Position numbers and translations under genes: made by a program
Notes under the pieces: generated by a model
What the model saw: the letters and a program-made list of their open reading frames with translations, nothing else
Databases searched by the model: none
Told to the model about the DNA's origin: nothing
In this document: positions 36,011 to 43,916 of the stretch, one piece after another
Numbering within the stretch: position 1 is the first letter of the stretch
Layout of the letters: every line of letters begins with the position of its first letter
Source of the DNA: Acidobacteriota bacterium
Lineage (GTDB): Bacteria > Acidobacteriota > Aminicenantia > JBFLYD01
DNA: 64,000 nt
Reading direction: 5' to 3'
Assembly: GCA_040756905.1 (NCBI GenBank)
Contig: JBFLYD010000028.1
Coordinates: 10,278 to 74,277 of the forward strand

Positions 36011-37428
36011 AAGCAAGAAAAACCTTTTTATTTCTTACATTAATCCTTATATTAGTGTCTTTCTCCCTTGCCCAGAAAGACCCTAAGATCCTTAAGTTTC
36101 CGGATATGGAGTTCAAGCCCTTAAAGCCAGGTTTTATGCATATCAAGAAAGGCGTTGATTTTTACTTCAAAGAGGACCATGAGGTACCTGTAATAAATGT
36201 CTATATAATCCTCAAGTCTGGAAGACTCCACGATCCAAAAGGGAAGGATGGATTGGCTTCCCTTACCATGAGGTTGATGAAGAGTGGTGGAACAAAGAAT
36301 CTAACACCAGAGAAGTTGGAGGAGAGACTTGACTTCCTTGGCTCCTCCATATCAGTCTTTGCAGGAGCCGAGTATTCTTGGGTAACCCTCTGGACATTAA
36401 AGAAGAATTTTGATGAGTCATGGAAGATCCTAACAGATATCCTTTTTAATCCGCTCTTCGATAAAGAAAGACTTGATGTGGAGAAAAAGAAAGAGCTTGA
36501 GGATATAAGGAGAAGATGGGATAGACCAATGTCGGTAGGCTTTCTCCTTTTTCAGGATCTCATATATGGTAGAGATTTTCCTGATGTTCGAAGAACAACA
36601 ACCCAAAGTATTGAATCTATCTCAAGTGATGATGTTAAAGCCTTTTATAATGAGAATATAAAAGATAAAGAGATAATAGTTGCCTTTGCTGGAGATTTCG
36701 ATGCTAAAAGAATCTCATTCCTTATAAAAAAGGATTTTAAAGACTGGAAGGGGGTATCCCCTTCTAAGTTGGATCTACCAAAGGCAAAACTTGCAGCTAA
36801 ACCAGGGCTTTATCTGATCAATAAGGAGGATATGACGCAGGGTGTTATATGTATGGGACATCTCGGGATAAATCGGCTTGATTCAGATAATGTGGAAATC
36901 AATGTTTTAAACTTTATCCTTGGAACAGGTGCATTCAGCTCAAGACTTATGAGGGAGGTAAGATCCAATAGAGGATTGGCATACGCCACATATGGGTATG
37001 TGGGCTCAGGAAGAGACCTCGGCCCATTCTTCAATTTCTGCCAGACAAAGAATCAATCAGTGGGGGAGGCTATCTCCTTGATGAGGGAGATTATGGAGGA
37101 TATGACAAAGAATCCAGTTACCTCTGAGGAAATAGAGACAGCAAAGAAATCTGAGCAGAACTCCTTTGTCCACAGATTCGATTCTGCATCAGCAATTCTT
37201 CTCGAATCTGTTCTTCTTAAGTCTCAGGGTTATCCAGAAAATTATCTTGAAACCTATATCCCCAGGATAAGAAAGGTTAATGATAGGAAAGTTCTGGAGA
37301 TGGCAAAAAGAACAATCCATCCTGATAATTTAGTGATTCTTGTGGTTGGAAAGAAAAACGAGATCATCGATCAGCTCAAATTATTAAATTTAGGAGAGAT
37401 CAAAGAGTTACCTCTGCCAAAGGAGTGA
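36007..37428 (+). CDS. M16 peptidase-like protein, non-catalytic partner (pair 1)
   Basis: 473 residues with a signal peptide (about 1-21). The M16 fold is clear (KKGVDFYFKEDHEVPVINVYIILKSG, GTGAFSSRLMREVRSNRGLAYATYG). The zinc site HxxEH is replaced by LASLTMRLM, so it should be inactive. In bacterial M16B peptidases such a partner completes the chamber and holds the product-binding Arg/Tyr (RGLAYATYG). It is translationally coupled to the catalytic gene. Confidence 0.9.
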   Translation: MKARKTFLFLTLILILVSFSLAQKDPKILKFPDMEFKPLKPGFMHIKKGVDFYFKEDHEVPVINVYIILKSGRLHDPKGKDGLASLTMRLMKSGGTKNLTPEKLEERLDFLGSSISVFAGAEYSWVTLWTLKKNFDESWKILTDILFNPLFDKERLDVEKKKELEDIRRRWDRPMSVGFLLFQDLIYGRDFPDVRRTTTQSIESISSDDVKAFYNENIKDKEIIVAFAGDFDAKRISFLIKKDFKDWKGVSPSKLDLPKAKLAAKPGLYLINKEDMTQGVICMGHLGINRLDSDNVEINVLNFILGTGAFSSRLMREVRSNRGLAYATYGYVGSGRDLGPFFNFCQTKNQSVGEAISLMREIMEDMTKNPVTSEEIETAKKSEQNSFVHRFDSASAILLESVLLKSQGYPENYLETYIPRIRKVNDRKVLEMAKRTIHPDNLVILVVGKKNEIIDQLKLLNLGEIKELPLPKE

Positions 37429-37434
37429 ATTTGT

Positions 37435-37551
37435 TTAATTTGCAGCTTTTAAGATCTGAATAACTGATTGAGGTACCATTAAATTAAATAAAAATAATGT
37501 TAGGATTACGCTTATTGTTAAAATAACTGATTTCATTATCAACTTTTTCAT
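37435..37551 (-). CDS. Small single-helix membrane protein (38 residues)
   Basis: A short minus-strand frame, MKKLIMKSVILTISVILTL..., with one hydrophobic helix (about 7-26) followed by a polar tail ending in LKAAN. An aaaggagg site lies 6 bases before the ATG, the main reason to believe it. It lies in the gap between the M16 pair and the GH2 gene, convergent with the M16 pair, and ends 7 bases after the M16 stop. Function unknown; could be a small regulatory peptide or chance. Confidence 0.45.
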   Translation of the reverse strand: MKKLIMKSVILTISVILTLFLFNLMVPQSVIQILKAAN

Positions 37552-37737
37552 CTCATTCCTCCTTTTCATCTTTTTCATACAATATAAACGAAAATAATAT
37601 ATATAAATGTTCCTTTTCCATTTTTTCCACTGATAATTTAAGTCTTAGAGGAAGGAAAATTTGTTATATAATTGTTAAAAGTTTGTAAAAAAATTGTTAA
37701 GAATGTTAGATAATAATGTTGCAAAGGAGGTTTATTG

Positions 37738-39531
37738 ATGGAAAAGTTTAATAAGAAGTTATTTCTATTATTTTTCATCCTAGCTGGAATATTATTGTCT
37801 AATTCAATACCAAGGTCTGAATATCCAAGACCTGAAATGGTAAGGGAGGAATGGTTGAACCTAAACGGATGGTGGGATTTTGCCTTTGATTTTTCAAATA
37901 CTGGCGAAGAGAAAGGCTTTCCCCAAGGAAAAGGCTTTGATAGAAAAATTTTAGTTCCATTTGCTCCTGAAAGCGAGCTCTCTGGAGTTGGTTTTCTGGA
38001 TTTTGTAAATGCTGTATGGTACAGGAGGATAATTTCAATACCAGAAAAATGGAAAGGGAAAAGAATTCTCCTCCATTTTGAAGCTGTTGATTATAAAACC
38101 ACAGTATGGATAAATGGAAAAAGAGTTGGAGAGCATGAAGGAGGTTATACTCCTTTTTCCTTTGATGTAACTGAATTTCTTAAACCCAGTGAAAACTTTC
38201 TTATTGTAAAAGCTTTTGATGATTTAAGGAAAGGACTTCAGCCTTGTGGGAAACAATCCAGCCGATTGGATTCATATAGCTGTTTCTATAGCCGCACAAC
38301 CGGCATATGGCAGACTGTTTGGTTGGAACCCGTTAATGATTTTTACATAGAAAAATACAAAGTTTATCCAGAAGTAGAAAATGGAGAGGTAAGCATTTTT
38401 GTTTATATGAACACGGCTCCTGAGGACGGAGAGCTTTGCCTGAACGCAACCTTTAATGGAAAGAGAAAATTTTATTCATGGAAAAAAGCAAAAAAGGTTA
38501 CTCTTTTTAACATAAAAATCAAAGACCCAAAACTATGGTCGATCCATCAACCAGACCTTTATGACATGGAAATAAGTTACAGCAGAGGAAACCGAACAAT
38601 TGACAGAATTACAGGCTATTTTGGGTTAAGAAAAATAGAAGTAAGAGGAAATAAGATTTATTTTAACGGCAAACCTTTGTTTTTACGAATGGTTCTCGAT
38701 CAGGGTTTTTATCCTGATGGAATCTATACAGCTCCTTCAGATGAAGCATTAAAAAAAGACATAGAGATTTCAAAAGACCTGGGTTTTGATGGAGCTCGTC
38801 TTCATCAGAAAGTTTTTGAGAGAAGGTTTCTGTACTGGGCTGATAAACTGGGATATATTGTCTGGGGTGAATTTGCTGATTGGGGGCTCGATTTTTCAAA
38901 GCCTGAATCTTACATGATATTTACAAAACAATGGGGAGAAGCTATAGAAAGAGATTTTAACCATCCTTCGATAATTGGCTGGTGTCCTTTAAATGAACAA
39001 TGGGGAAATCCATTTCCAGGAGTGGTGGAAAACATATTCAAGTTTACAAAGCTTCTTGATTCTACTCGGCTTATTATAGATTCATCAGGTGGCTTCCATC
39101 ATGTTTCACCGGATGTATTTGATTCTCACAATTACGAACAGAATCCAGAGAAATTCAAAAATGGCTTCGAGGGTTTACTTCAATCACCTCCAAAGGTTTT
39201 TATTTGGGGAGGAGAGGAAAGAAACGCTCCCTATGAAGGACAACCATTCTTTGTGAGCGAGTATGGAGGAATCTGGTGGAATCCCAATCAAAAAGATGAA
39301 AAAGCCTGGGGATATGGAGAAAGGCCTAAAAGTGAAGAGGAATTTATCGATAGATATAAAAAACTCACAGAAGCCCTCCTTTTAAACCCAGCCATTGCAG
39401 GCTTCTGCTATACTCAGCTATATGACATTGAACAGGAAGTAAACGGGCTTTATACATTTGACCGTAAACCAAAATTTAACTCCGAGATTTTCAGAAAAAT
39501 TAACCAGCAGAAAGCTGCCATTGAGGACTAA
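37738..39531 (+). CDS. Glycoside hydrolase family 2 enzyme
   Basis: 597 residues from the ATG at 37738 (aaaggagg 7 bases upstream; the TTG one codon earlier is not needed). Signal-like helix about 7-22. A GH2 sugar-binding jelly roll (LNLNGWWDFAFDF, VWYRRIISIPEKWKGKRILLHFEAVDY) is followed by an Ig-like domain, then the catalytic barrel. Glu420 in CPLNEQWG is the expected acid/base and Glu508 in FVSEYGG the nucleophile. It could be a beta-galactosidase, beta-glucuronidase or related enzyme; substrate is not determinable. A possible TTGTAA-17-TTAGAT promoter lies at 37683-37711. Confidence 0.9.
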   Translation: MEKFNKKLFLLFFILAGILLSNSIPRSEYPRPEMVREEWLNLNGWWDFAFDFSNTGEEKGFPQGKGFDRKILVPFAPESELSGVGFLDFVNAVWYRRIISIPEKWKGKRILLHFEAVDYKTTVWINGKRVGEHEGGYTPFSFDVTEFLKPSENFLIVKAFDDLRKGLQPCGKQSSRLDSYSCFYSRTTGIWQTVWLEPVNDFYIEKYKVYPEVENGEVSIFVYMNTAPEDGELCLNATFNGKRKFYSWKKAKKVTLFNIKIKDPKLWSIHQPDLYDMEISYSRGNRTIDRITGYFGLRKIEVRGNKIYFNGKPLFLRMVLDQGFYPDGIYTAPSDEALKKDIEISKDLGFDGARLHQKVFERRFLYWADKLGYIVWGEFADWGLDFSKPESYMIFTKQWGEAIERDFNHPSIIGWCPLNEQWGNPFPGVVENIFKFTKLLDSTRLIIDSSGGFHHVSPDVFDSHNYEQNPEKFKNGFEGLLQSPPKVFIWGGEERNAPYEGQPFFVSEYGGIWWNPNQKDEKAWGYGERPKSEEEFIDRYKKLTEALLLNPAIAGFCYTQLYDIEQEVNGLYTFDRKPKFNSEIFRKINQQKAAIED

Positions 39532-39591
39532 TCTTTAGTGTTTTTGCAGCGATATTAAATTGTATTAAAGGAAGTAGCTCATTAGCATGTT

Positions 39592-40455
39592 TCATATTCC
39601 TTTACTCCTTAATATCTTCATAATTTTTTCAATTTCTGTCGCTTGAGATTCTATGATAGAAAGTAGTTCCTGGAGGCTTCTCCTGTCTTCTTTCTCTTTC
39701 CGATTTGGATTGACCGCCTTGAGGTCGTAATTTTTTGCCTCTATTTCTTCTATTGATACTCGCCAGGAGCGTTCGCTCGTTCCTCTTTCTGGAAGCAGTT
39801 TGAAAAATCCTTCAAAATGTTGAAGTGTGAGTGGTTGCTTTTTGGTTATATTGAGGTCTGATAGATCGTAATACCAGACTTCTTTTGTGGGTTGTCCTTT
39901 TGTAAAAAATAAGAGATTGGTTTTGCTTGCTTCACCTGCATTTACAAAAACCTTTGGTGGAAGACTTATGATGCAGAAGACATTACACTCATTAAGCAAT
40001 TTTCTTTTGATCTGGACAAAGGCATTCTCATTTGTTCTGAATAGAACTCCTTCATCCATGACAATGCCGCATCGACCCCCTGGCTTTAAACTATCAATCA
40101 CATGCTGGAGAAATAGCACCTGGGTTGAGCTGGTCTTATAGGCAAATCGAGTCTGGGCATCTTTTCCTTCCTTGCCGCCAAAAGGAGGATTGGTAAGGAC
40201 CATATCAAAAAGCGCAGGTGCTCCCTGAAAGAGCCCTCCGTAAACTTCGAGCCCAGTAAGGGTGTTTCCATGCCAGATGTGAGGTTCGTCAATATCGTGA
40301 AGAAGGAGATTTGCAAGGGCAATGGGATAGATGAGATTTTCTTTCTCCCGGCCATAGAATGTTCTGGTTTTAAGGGTTTCAATATCATCAGCGGTTTTAC
40401 TTTTTCTTTCATGTGAAGATGTGCCTGAGCAAGGAATCCACCAGTTCCGCAGCAT
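39592..40455 (-). CDS. hsdM: Type I DNA methyltransferase HsdM, 3' part after frameshift
   Basis: The C-terminal part of HsdM in a different frame from its 5' part. Similarity starts at SKTADDIETLKTRTFYGREKE (about 40400); the first ~18 residues of this frame are out-of-frame readthrough. It contains the catalytic NPPFGGKEG motif (motif IV, NPPF), GGRCGIVMDEGVLFR, and PKVFVNAGEASKTNLLFFTKG. The C-terminal coiled coil (EKEDRRSLQELLSIIESQATEIEKIMK) is as in HsdM. Joined to the upstream frame it would give an N6-adenine methylase of about 495 residues. Confidence 0.85.
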   Translation of the reverse strand: MLRNWWIPCSGTSSHERKSKTADDIETLKTRTFYGREKENLIYPIALANLLLHDIDEPHIWHGNTLTGLEVYGGLFQGAPALFDMVLTNPPFGGKEGKDAQTRFAYKTSSTQVLFLQHVIDSLKPGGRCGIVMDEGVLFRTNENAFVQIKRKLLNECNVFCIISLPPKVFVNAGEASKTNLLFFTKGQPTKEVWYYDLSDLNITKKQPLTLQHFEGFFKLLPERGTSERSWRVSIEEIEAKNYDLKAVNPNRKEKEDRRSLQELLSIIESQATEIEKIMKILRSKGI

Positions 40456-41093
40456 GGGTCATAGATCATTTCCCCAACCTCTGGATTTACAACCTTGACT
40501 ATTACACGGATAACTTCCCGTGGTGTAAAAAACTGACCTCCATCGTTATTCTTCTCACCCATCTTGAGAAGTAATCCTTCATAAACCTGGGAGAGAGTAA
40601 ACATATGAGTTTCAACAACATGCTCTAAAGAGAGTTCATGAATTTTATCCAGGATATCAAGAAGATTTCGTTCAGTATCAATTCCAGTCCTTTCAATTGA
40701 GGAAAAGACTTCACTGATAACCTTCTGACGCAGGGTTGCAGATGGCTTATTTTTAAGATTTCGAAGATATGGGATGAGCTCGCCATTGACAAAGGACATA
40801 AATCCACCCAATGTTCCCATTTGAAGTTCCAACCGTTTCCCTCCCTCAGGGTCAGCCCAATCACGCCAGCGATAGGGATACTCCAGGGAAGGCATAAACT
40901 CTACGCCCAATGCTTTCGCTTGTTCCTCCTCTCTCTGCTCATTCTCATCGAGAATTCGTAAGAAGAGCATCCATGTAAGCTCTGGGACATACTGCAAAGC
41001 TCCAGCCCTGCCGGAGCGCCGCATAATGTCACAGATGCCTTTGATATAGGCATTGAGCGATTGCGGGGTTGTGATTTTGTGGTTGTTCTTCAT
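40098..41093 (-). CDS. hsdM: Type I DNA methyltransferase HsdM, 5' part before frameshift
   Basis: The HsdM N-terminal helical domain (SLNAYIKGICDIMRRSG, LTWMLFLRILDENEQREEE) and SAM-binding motif I (YDPCCGTGGFLAQAH), preceded by GGQFFTPREVIRVIV, are intact. After HLHMKEK (about 40405) the frame is lost. One extra A in the five-A run (T run on the given strand, 40401-40405) would restore it into the 3' part. The start follows the ATPase stop by 2 bases. The first ~75 bases are duplicated at 42364-42439. Confidence 0.85.
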   Translation of the reverse strand: MKNNHKITTPQSLNAYIKGICDIMRRSGRAGALQYVPELTWMLFLRILDENEQREEEQAKALGVEFMPSLEYPYRWRDWADPEGGKRLELQMGTLGGFMSFVNGELIPYLRNLKNKPSATLRQKVISEVFSSIERTGIDTERNLLDILDKIHELSLEHVVETHMFTLSQVYEGLLLKMGEKNNDGGQFFTPREVIRVIVKVVNPEVGEMIYDPCCGTGGFLAQAHLHMKEKVKPLMILKPLKPEHSMAGRKKISSIPLPLQISFFTILTNLTSGMETPLLGSKFTEGSFREHLRFLIWSLPILLLAARKEKMPRLDLPIRPAQPRCYFSSM

Positions 41094-41095
41094 TC

Positions 41096-42280
41096 CTACA
41101 GATCCTGAGCTAAAATTGTTCTTGGAAGTTCACTATAGTCTTTTACAATTAAATAGCACTCTTTTATTTTTAAACCTTCGGATATTCTTTTTAGTCTTTT
41201 CAAATCCTGGGGATCGCCTTTAATCTTTATTTCAAAAGCAGTTTTTTTATTTAGAATAAAATCAACCTCAGGACCTCTGTACCTTTCATAATAATTTAAG
41301 CCGCCATATTTTTTAAGATTTTGGAAAACAGCATTTTCAAAAAGTGTTCCCTCCGAAACCCTACCTAAGTAACTCAGGAGCCCATTATCGCAGAAATAGA
41401 CCTTTTTTGCTCCCCTGACCTCTCCATTGATATTCCGAGAAAAAGGACTGATCAGAGATATAAAGTAAGTCTTTTCTAAAAAATTCAGATAAGAATAGAC
41501 CGTCTCACGTGATACCCCTATCTCAGAGGCAATTTTGCTAATCTCGATCTTTGAACTTATGCGATTAGTCAGAAGCAGGATTAAATCCCTGAGTTTGCCT
41601 AATTCCCTAAAATCCGCCAAACTTTTCACGTCCTTTTCAAAATAGGATTTAAAGATATCCTCTAAAACCTGTTTTTTTCTTGTTCTATCCTTCTCTAAGA
41701 CTACTGCTGGAAAACCACCGTATTCTAAATATTCACTGAAGTATTTCTTATAAAGTTCATAGGAAACCCTGTTTTTATTCTCTGCCTTAATTGAGAATCC
41801 ATCGGATGGTTTTTTCTTTTCTTCCTTAAATATCAAGAACTCCTCAAAATCCAAAGGAAAGAGTTCATATATAACCTTTCTGCCTGCCAGAGATTCAGGA
41901 AAGAGGTTTTTTAGATAGAAACTGCTTGAGCCAGTCAGGAAGAATTTAATTTGATAATGGTCATAAAGATATTTAATGGCTTTTACAATCCCCGGGGCAA
42001 CCTGTACCTCATCTAAAAATAAAAAGGATTTTTTACCCAAAGAAAATCCGAACTGTTCCAAGTTGGGAATAATATTGTCAAAATTTACTTCTTCAAATAC
42101 CTTCTGGTTTAAAGGATTTTCTAAATCCAGAAAAATCTTATGAGGGCTTTTAATATTATTAAAAATTTGACGCATAAGGGTAGTCTTTCCCACCTGCCGC
42201 ATCCCTGTTGAGATTACAATCCTCGGTGAGTTCACTTCTTTTGTTAAGGTTTGGGTTAACTTACGGGGATATATTTTCAT
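41096..42280 (-). CDS. DUF4143-family AAA ATPase inserted in the hsdM locus
   Basis: 394 residues. AAA_14 N-terminal domain with Walker A GMRQVGKTTLMR (about 27-38) and Walker B FLFLDEVQ (about 88-95), sensor FFLTGSSSFYLKN, then a winged-helix-like part (ISKIASEIGVSRETVYSYLNFLEKTYFI). The C-terminal DUF4143 region includes a PD-(D/E)xK-like motif (GPEVDFILNKKTAFEIKIK). Cellular role unknown. It lies between a remnant and the intact copy of the hsdM 5' end, has its own strong promoter, and probably has a leaderless message. It is likely a cassette acquired into the RM operon. Confidence 0.9.
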   Translation of the reverse strand: MKIYPRKLTQTLTKEVNSPRIVISTGMRQVGKTTLMRQIFNNIKSPHKIFLDLENPLNQKVFEEVNFDNIIPNLEQFGFSLGKKSFLFLDEVQVAPGIVKAIKYLYDHYQIKFFLTGSSSFYLKNLFPESLAGRKVIYELFPLDFEEFLIFKEEKKKPSDGFSIKAENKNRVSYELYKKYFSEYLEYGGFPAVVLEKDRTRKKQVLEDIFKSYFEKDVKSLADFRELGKLRDLILLLTNRISSKIEISKIASEIGVSRETVYSYLNFLEKTYFISLISPFSRNINGEVRGAKKVYFCDNGLLSYLGRVSEGTLFENAVFQNLKKYGGLNYYERYRGPEVDFILNKKTAFEIKIKGDPQDLKRLKRISEGLKIKECYLIVKDYSELPRTILAQDL

Positions 42281-42286
42281 GTCTGA

Positions 42287-42337
42287 ATTCTAATAGATAT
42301 TTCCAAAATTGTCAAGTATTATTTGACATATTTGGAA
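42287..42337 (-). promoter_or_regulatory. Promoter and palindromic operator of the DUF4143 ATPase, apparently leaderless
   Basis: On the minus strand, TTGACA (42310-42315), a 17-base spacer and TAGAAT (42287-42292). The ATG begins at 42280, exactly where transcription should start, and no ribosome site precedes it. The -35 lies in an imperfect palindrome, 42301-42337 (TTCCAAA..GTCAA..TTGAC..TTTGGAA on either strand), a likely operator. Confidence 0.65.
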
Positions 42338-42363
42338 TAAATTTGTCTGCTGTTTACCACTAT

Positions 42364-42439
42364 GCATAATATCGCAGATGCCCTTGATATAGGCATTGAG
42401 CGATTGCGGGGTTGTGATTTTGCGGTTGTTCTTAGGCAT
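42364..42439 (-). pseudogene. Remnant 5' end of hsdM upstream of the inserted ATPase
   Basis: This frame (MPKNNRKITTPQSLNAYIKG, then ICDIM) matches the start of the downstream hsdM except for four substitutions and one extra codon, then ends at the cassette junction. It starts 4 bases after the OLD-nuclease stop. It therefore marks the original position of hsdM in the operon before insertion. Confidence 0.85.
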
Positions 42440-42443
42440 GGTA

Positions 42444-43916
42444 TTAACCCTCTTCAATTTTCTGTTTTAGTAGCTTATAAACATCAGGGGGACTATTCCC
42501 ATTAAACCAATCCGAGAAAAATGCAAGAGCTTCCGCTTTACTCAGTTTCTTACCTAGCCCAAATATGCCTTCGAGATTAGGAGATTGAAGTAGAACCCTA
42601 TCGCTATCTAAAAACCTTCTCAATTCCTCTATTATTTTGGCTGTTTTTTGATTTGATGGGTCTTCATCAATTAATGCATAAGTCGAGATATTAAACAATT
42701 TTAGTATTTCACTGATTGGCTTAATCGCCGTATTGCTACCACATTCCATTATAGAAACGCTTTCTTTATCCAGTTCCATTCCAAGTTTTTCAAGAGCCAA
42801 CCGACAAGCAATCTTATCGTCGGGTCCCTCAACCAAAACCACATCATTAGCAAAGAATACCTCGTTTACATCCTCGTCAAATTTTGAAGCCATTTTGATT
42901 TCTTCTTCAGACGATACTTGCTTTCCTATCCCTGAATAAACCTTTGTTTCGTTGGATTCTTTTCTAACTAAATGAATACTTTTAAAGTTAGATATATCTA
43001 CAAAAGACCTTTCGTGGGTGGCGTATATAATTTGGACACTGGTTTCGGATAGTCCCTTAAGAAGTTTGTAAAAATGGCGGCATCCATGGGGATGCAGATA
43101 GAGTTCAGGCTCCTCAATTGCCATTAAAAGGGGCTGTCTGACGATTTCTGCATATGCACGGGCAATTGCAACCGCTAAAGCACTTTGGGTCCCAGCCCCC
43201 ATATCCTCAGCATCAAATTCCTTTGACAATGGATCTTCCTGTAGATAAGGTCTGAGGTTCTTAATGGTTTCTATCGGGTCTAGAATTGACAGACGCAGAT
43301 GCAAATCCAAACCTGTTTGTTGCTTAACATGATCCTTTAGAATGTCTTCCATCTGTTGCAAGTCAGGATAGATGTTAGAATTATAAGAAGTTTCGATGCC
43401 TCTTTTGAAATTTTCTTTTTTTGAATCGTCTATTCGTTTTTCGATGTGCCTTAATAATTTGCCATACAATGTCCATTGAGTCGCTCTGATTTGCTGCGAT
43501 GCCTGACGATCAAGCCCTAAGTACATTAAAGCAACTTCATCTTTCATCTCGTTAGAAACTCGGATCTCTCGCCCATATATGGGGTAGGTAAGTACATTGC
43601 CGTTGGCATCAATTGCGAAATACTCACAGTCCTTACCGTCAAAAGTCAACTGAAATCCGTAAACACGAGGATTGCAGGTCAATGGTGAGTCAAATCTGAC
43701 TTCTATTTTAATTGGATTTGATTTATCGTAATTATAGAAGTCTTTTTCGTCAAAGGAACGCACAGATGGATAAATCTCCCCAAGAACTAAATTTAACGCT
43801 TTCATAATGTTTGACTTTCCAGCATTATTTGGACCAATAAAGGCATTCATTAGGCCTAGATCAATCTCTACATTTTTAATAGAACGGAAGTTTTCGACGA
43901 TTAGCTTCTTTATCAC
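42444..43916 (-). CDS. OLD-type ATP-dependent nuclease (AAA ATPase with TOPRIM domain)
   Basis: 490 residues. The ABC-like ATPase N-terminus opens with KLIVENFRSIKNVEIDLG and Walker A GPNNAGKSN (about 28-36). A signature-like region and Walker B LLMAIEEPELYLHPHG (about 265-280) follow, then the H-loop ATHERSF. A C-terminal TOPRIM domain has VVLVEGPDDKIACRLALEKL and the acidic YALIDEDPSN. OLD-family proteins are nucleases active against phage or other DNA. It is embedded between hsdS and hsdM with a 4-base overlap to hsdS, so it belongs to the RM operon. Confidence 0.88.
   Translation of the reverse strand: MIKKLIVENFRSIKNVEIDLGLMNAFIGPNNAGKSNIMKALNLVLGEIYPSVRSFDEKDFYNYDKSNPIKIEVRFDSPLTCNPRVYGFQLTFDGKDCEYFAIDANGNVLTYPIYGREIRVSNEMKDEVALMYLGLDRQASQQIRATQWTLYGKLLRHIEKRIDDSKKENFKRGIETSYNSNIYPDLQQMEDILKDHVKQQTGLDLHLRLSILDPIETIKNLRPYLQEDPLSKEFDAEDMGAGTQSALAVAIARAYAEIVRQPLLMAIEEPELYLHPHGCRHFYKLLKGLSETSVQIIYATHERSFVDISNFKSIHLVRKESNETKVYSGIGKQVSSEEEIKMASKFDEDVNEVFFANDVVLVEGPDDKIACRLALEKLGMELDKESVSIMECGSNTAIKPISEILKLFNISTYALIDEDPSNQKTAKIIEELRRFLDSDRVLLQSPNLEGIFGLGKKLSKAEALAFFSDWFNGNSPPDVYKLLKQKIEEG

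Noticed and set aside
40380-40420. Programmed -1 frameshifting in hsdM
   Set aside because: The required shift is -1, but the five-A run is not in phase as a classical A-AAA-AAG heptamer and no strong downstream structure or known HsdM frameshifting supports it. Mutation or sequencing error is simpler.
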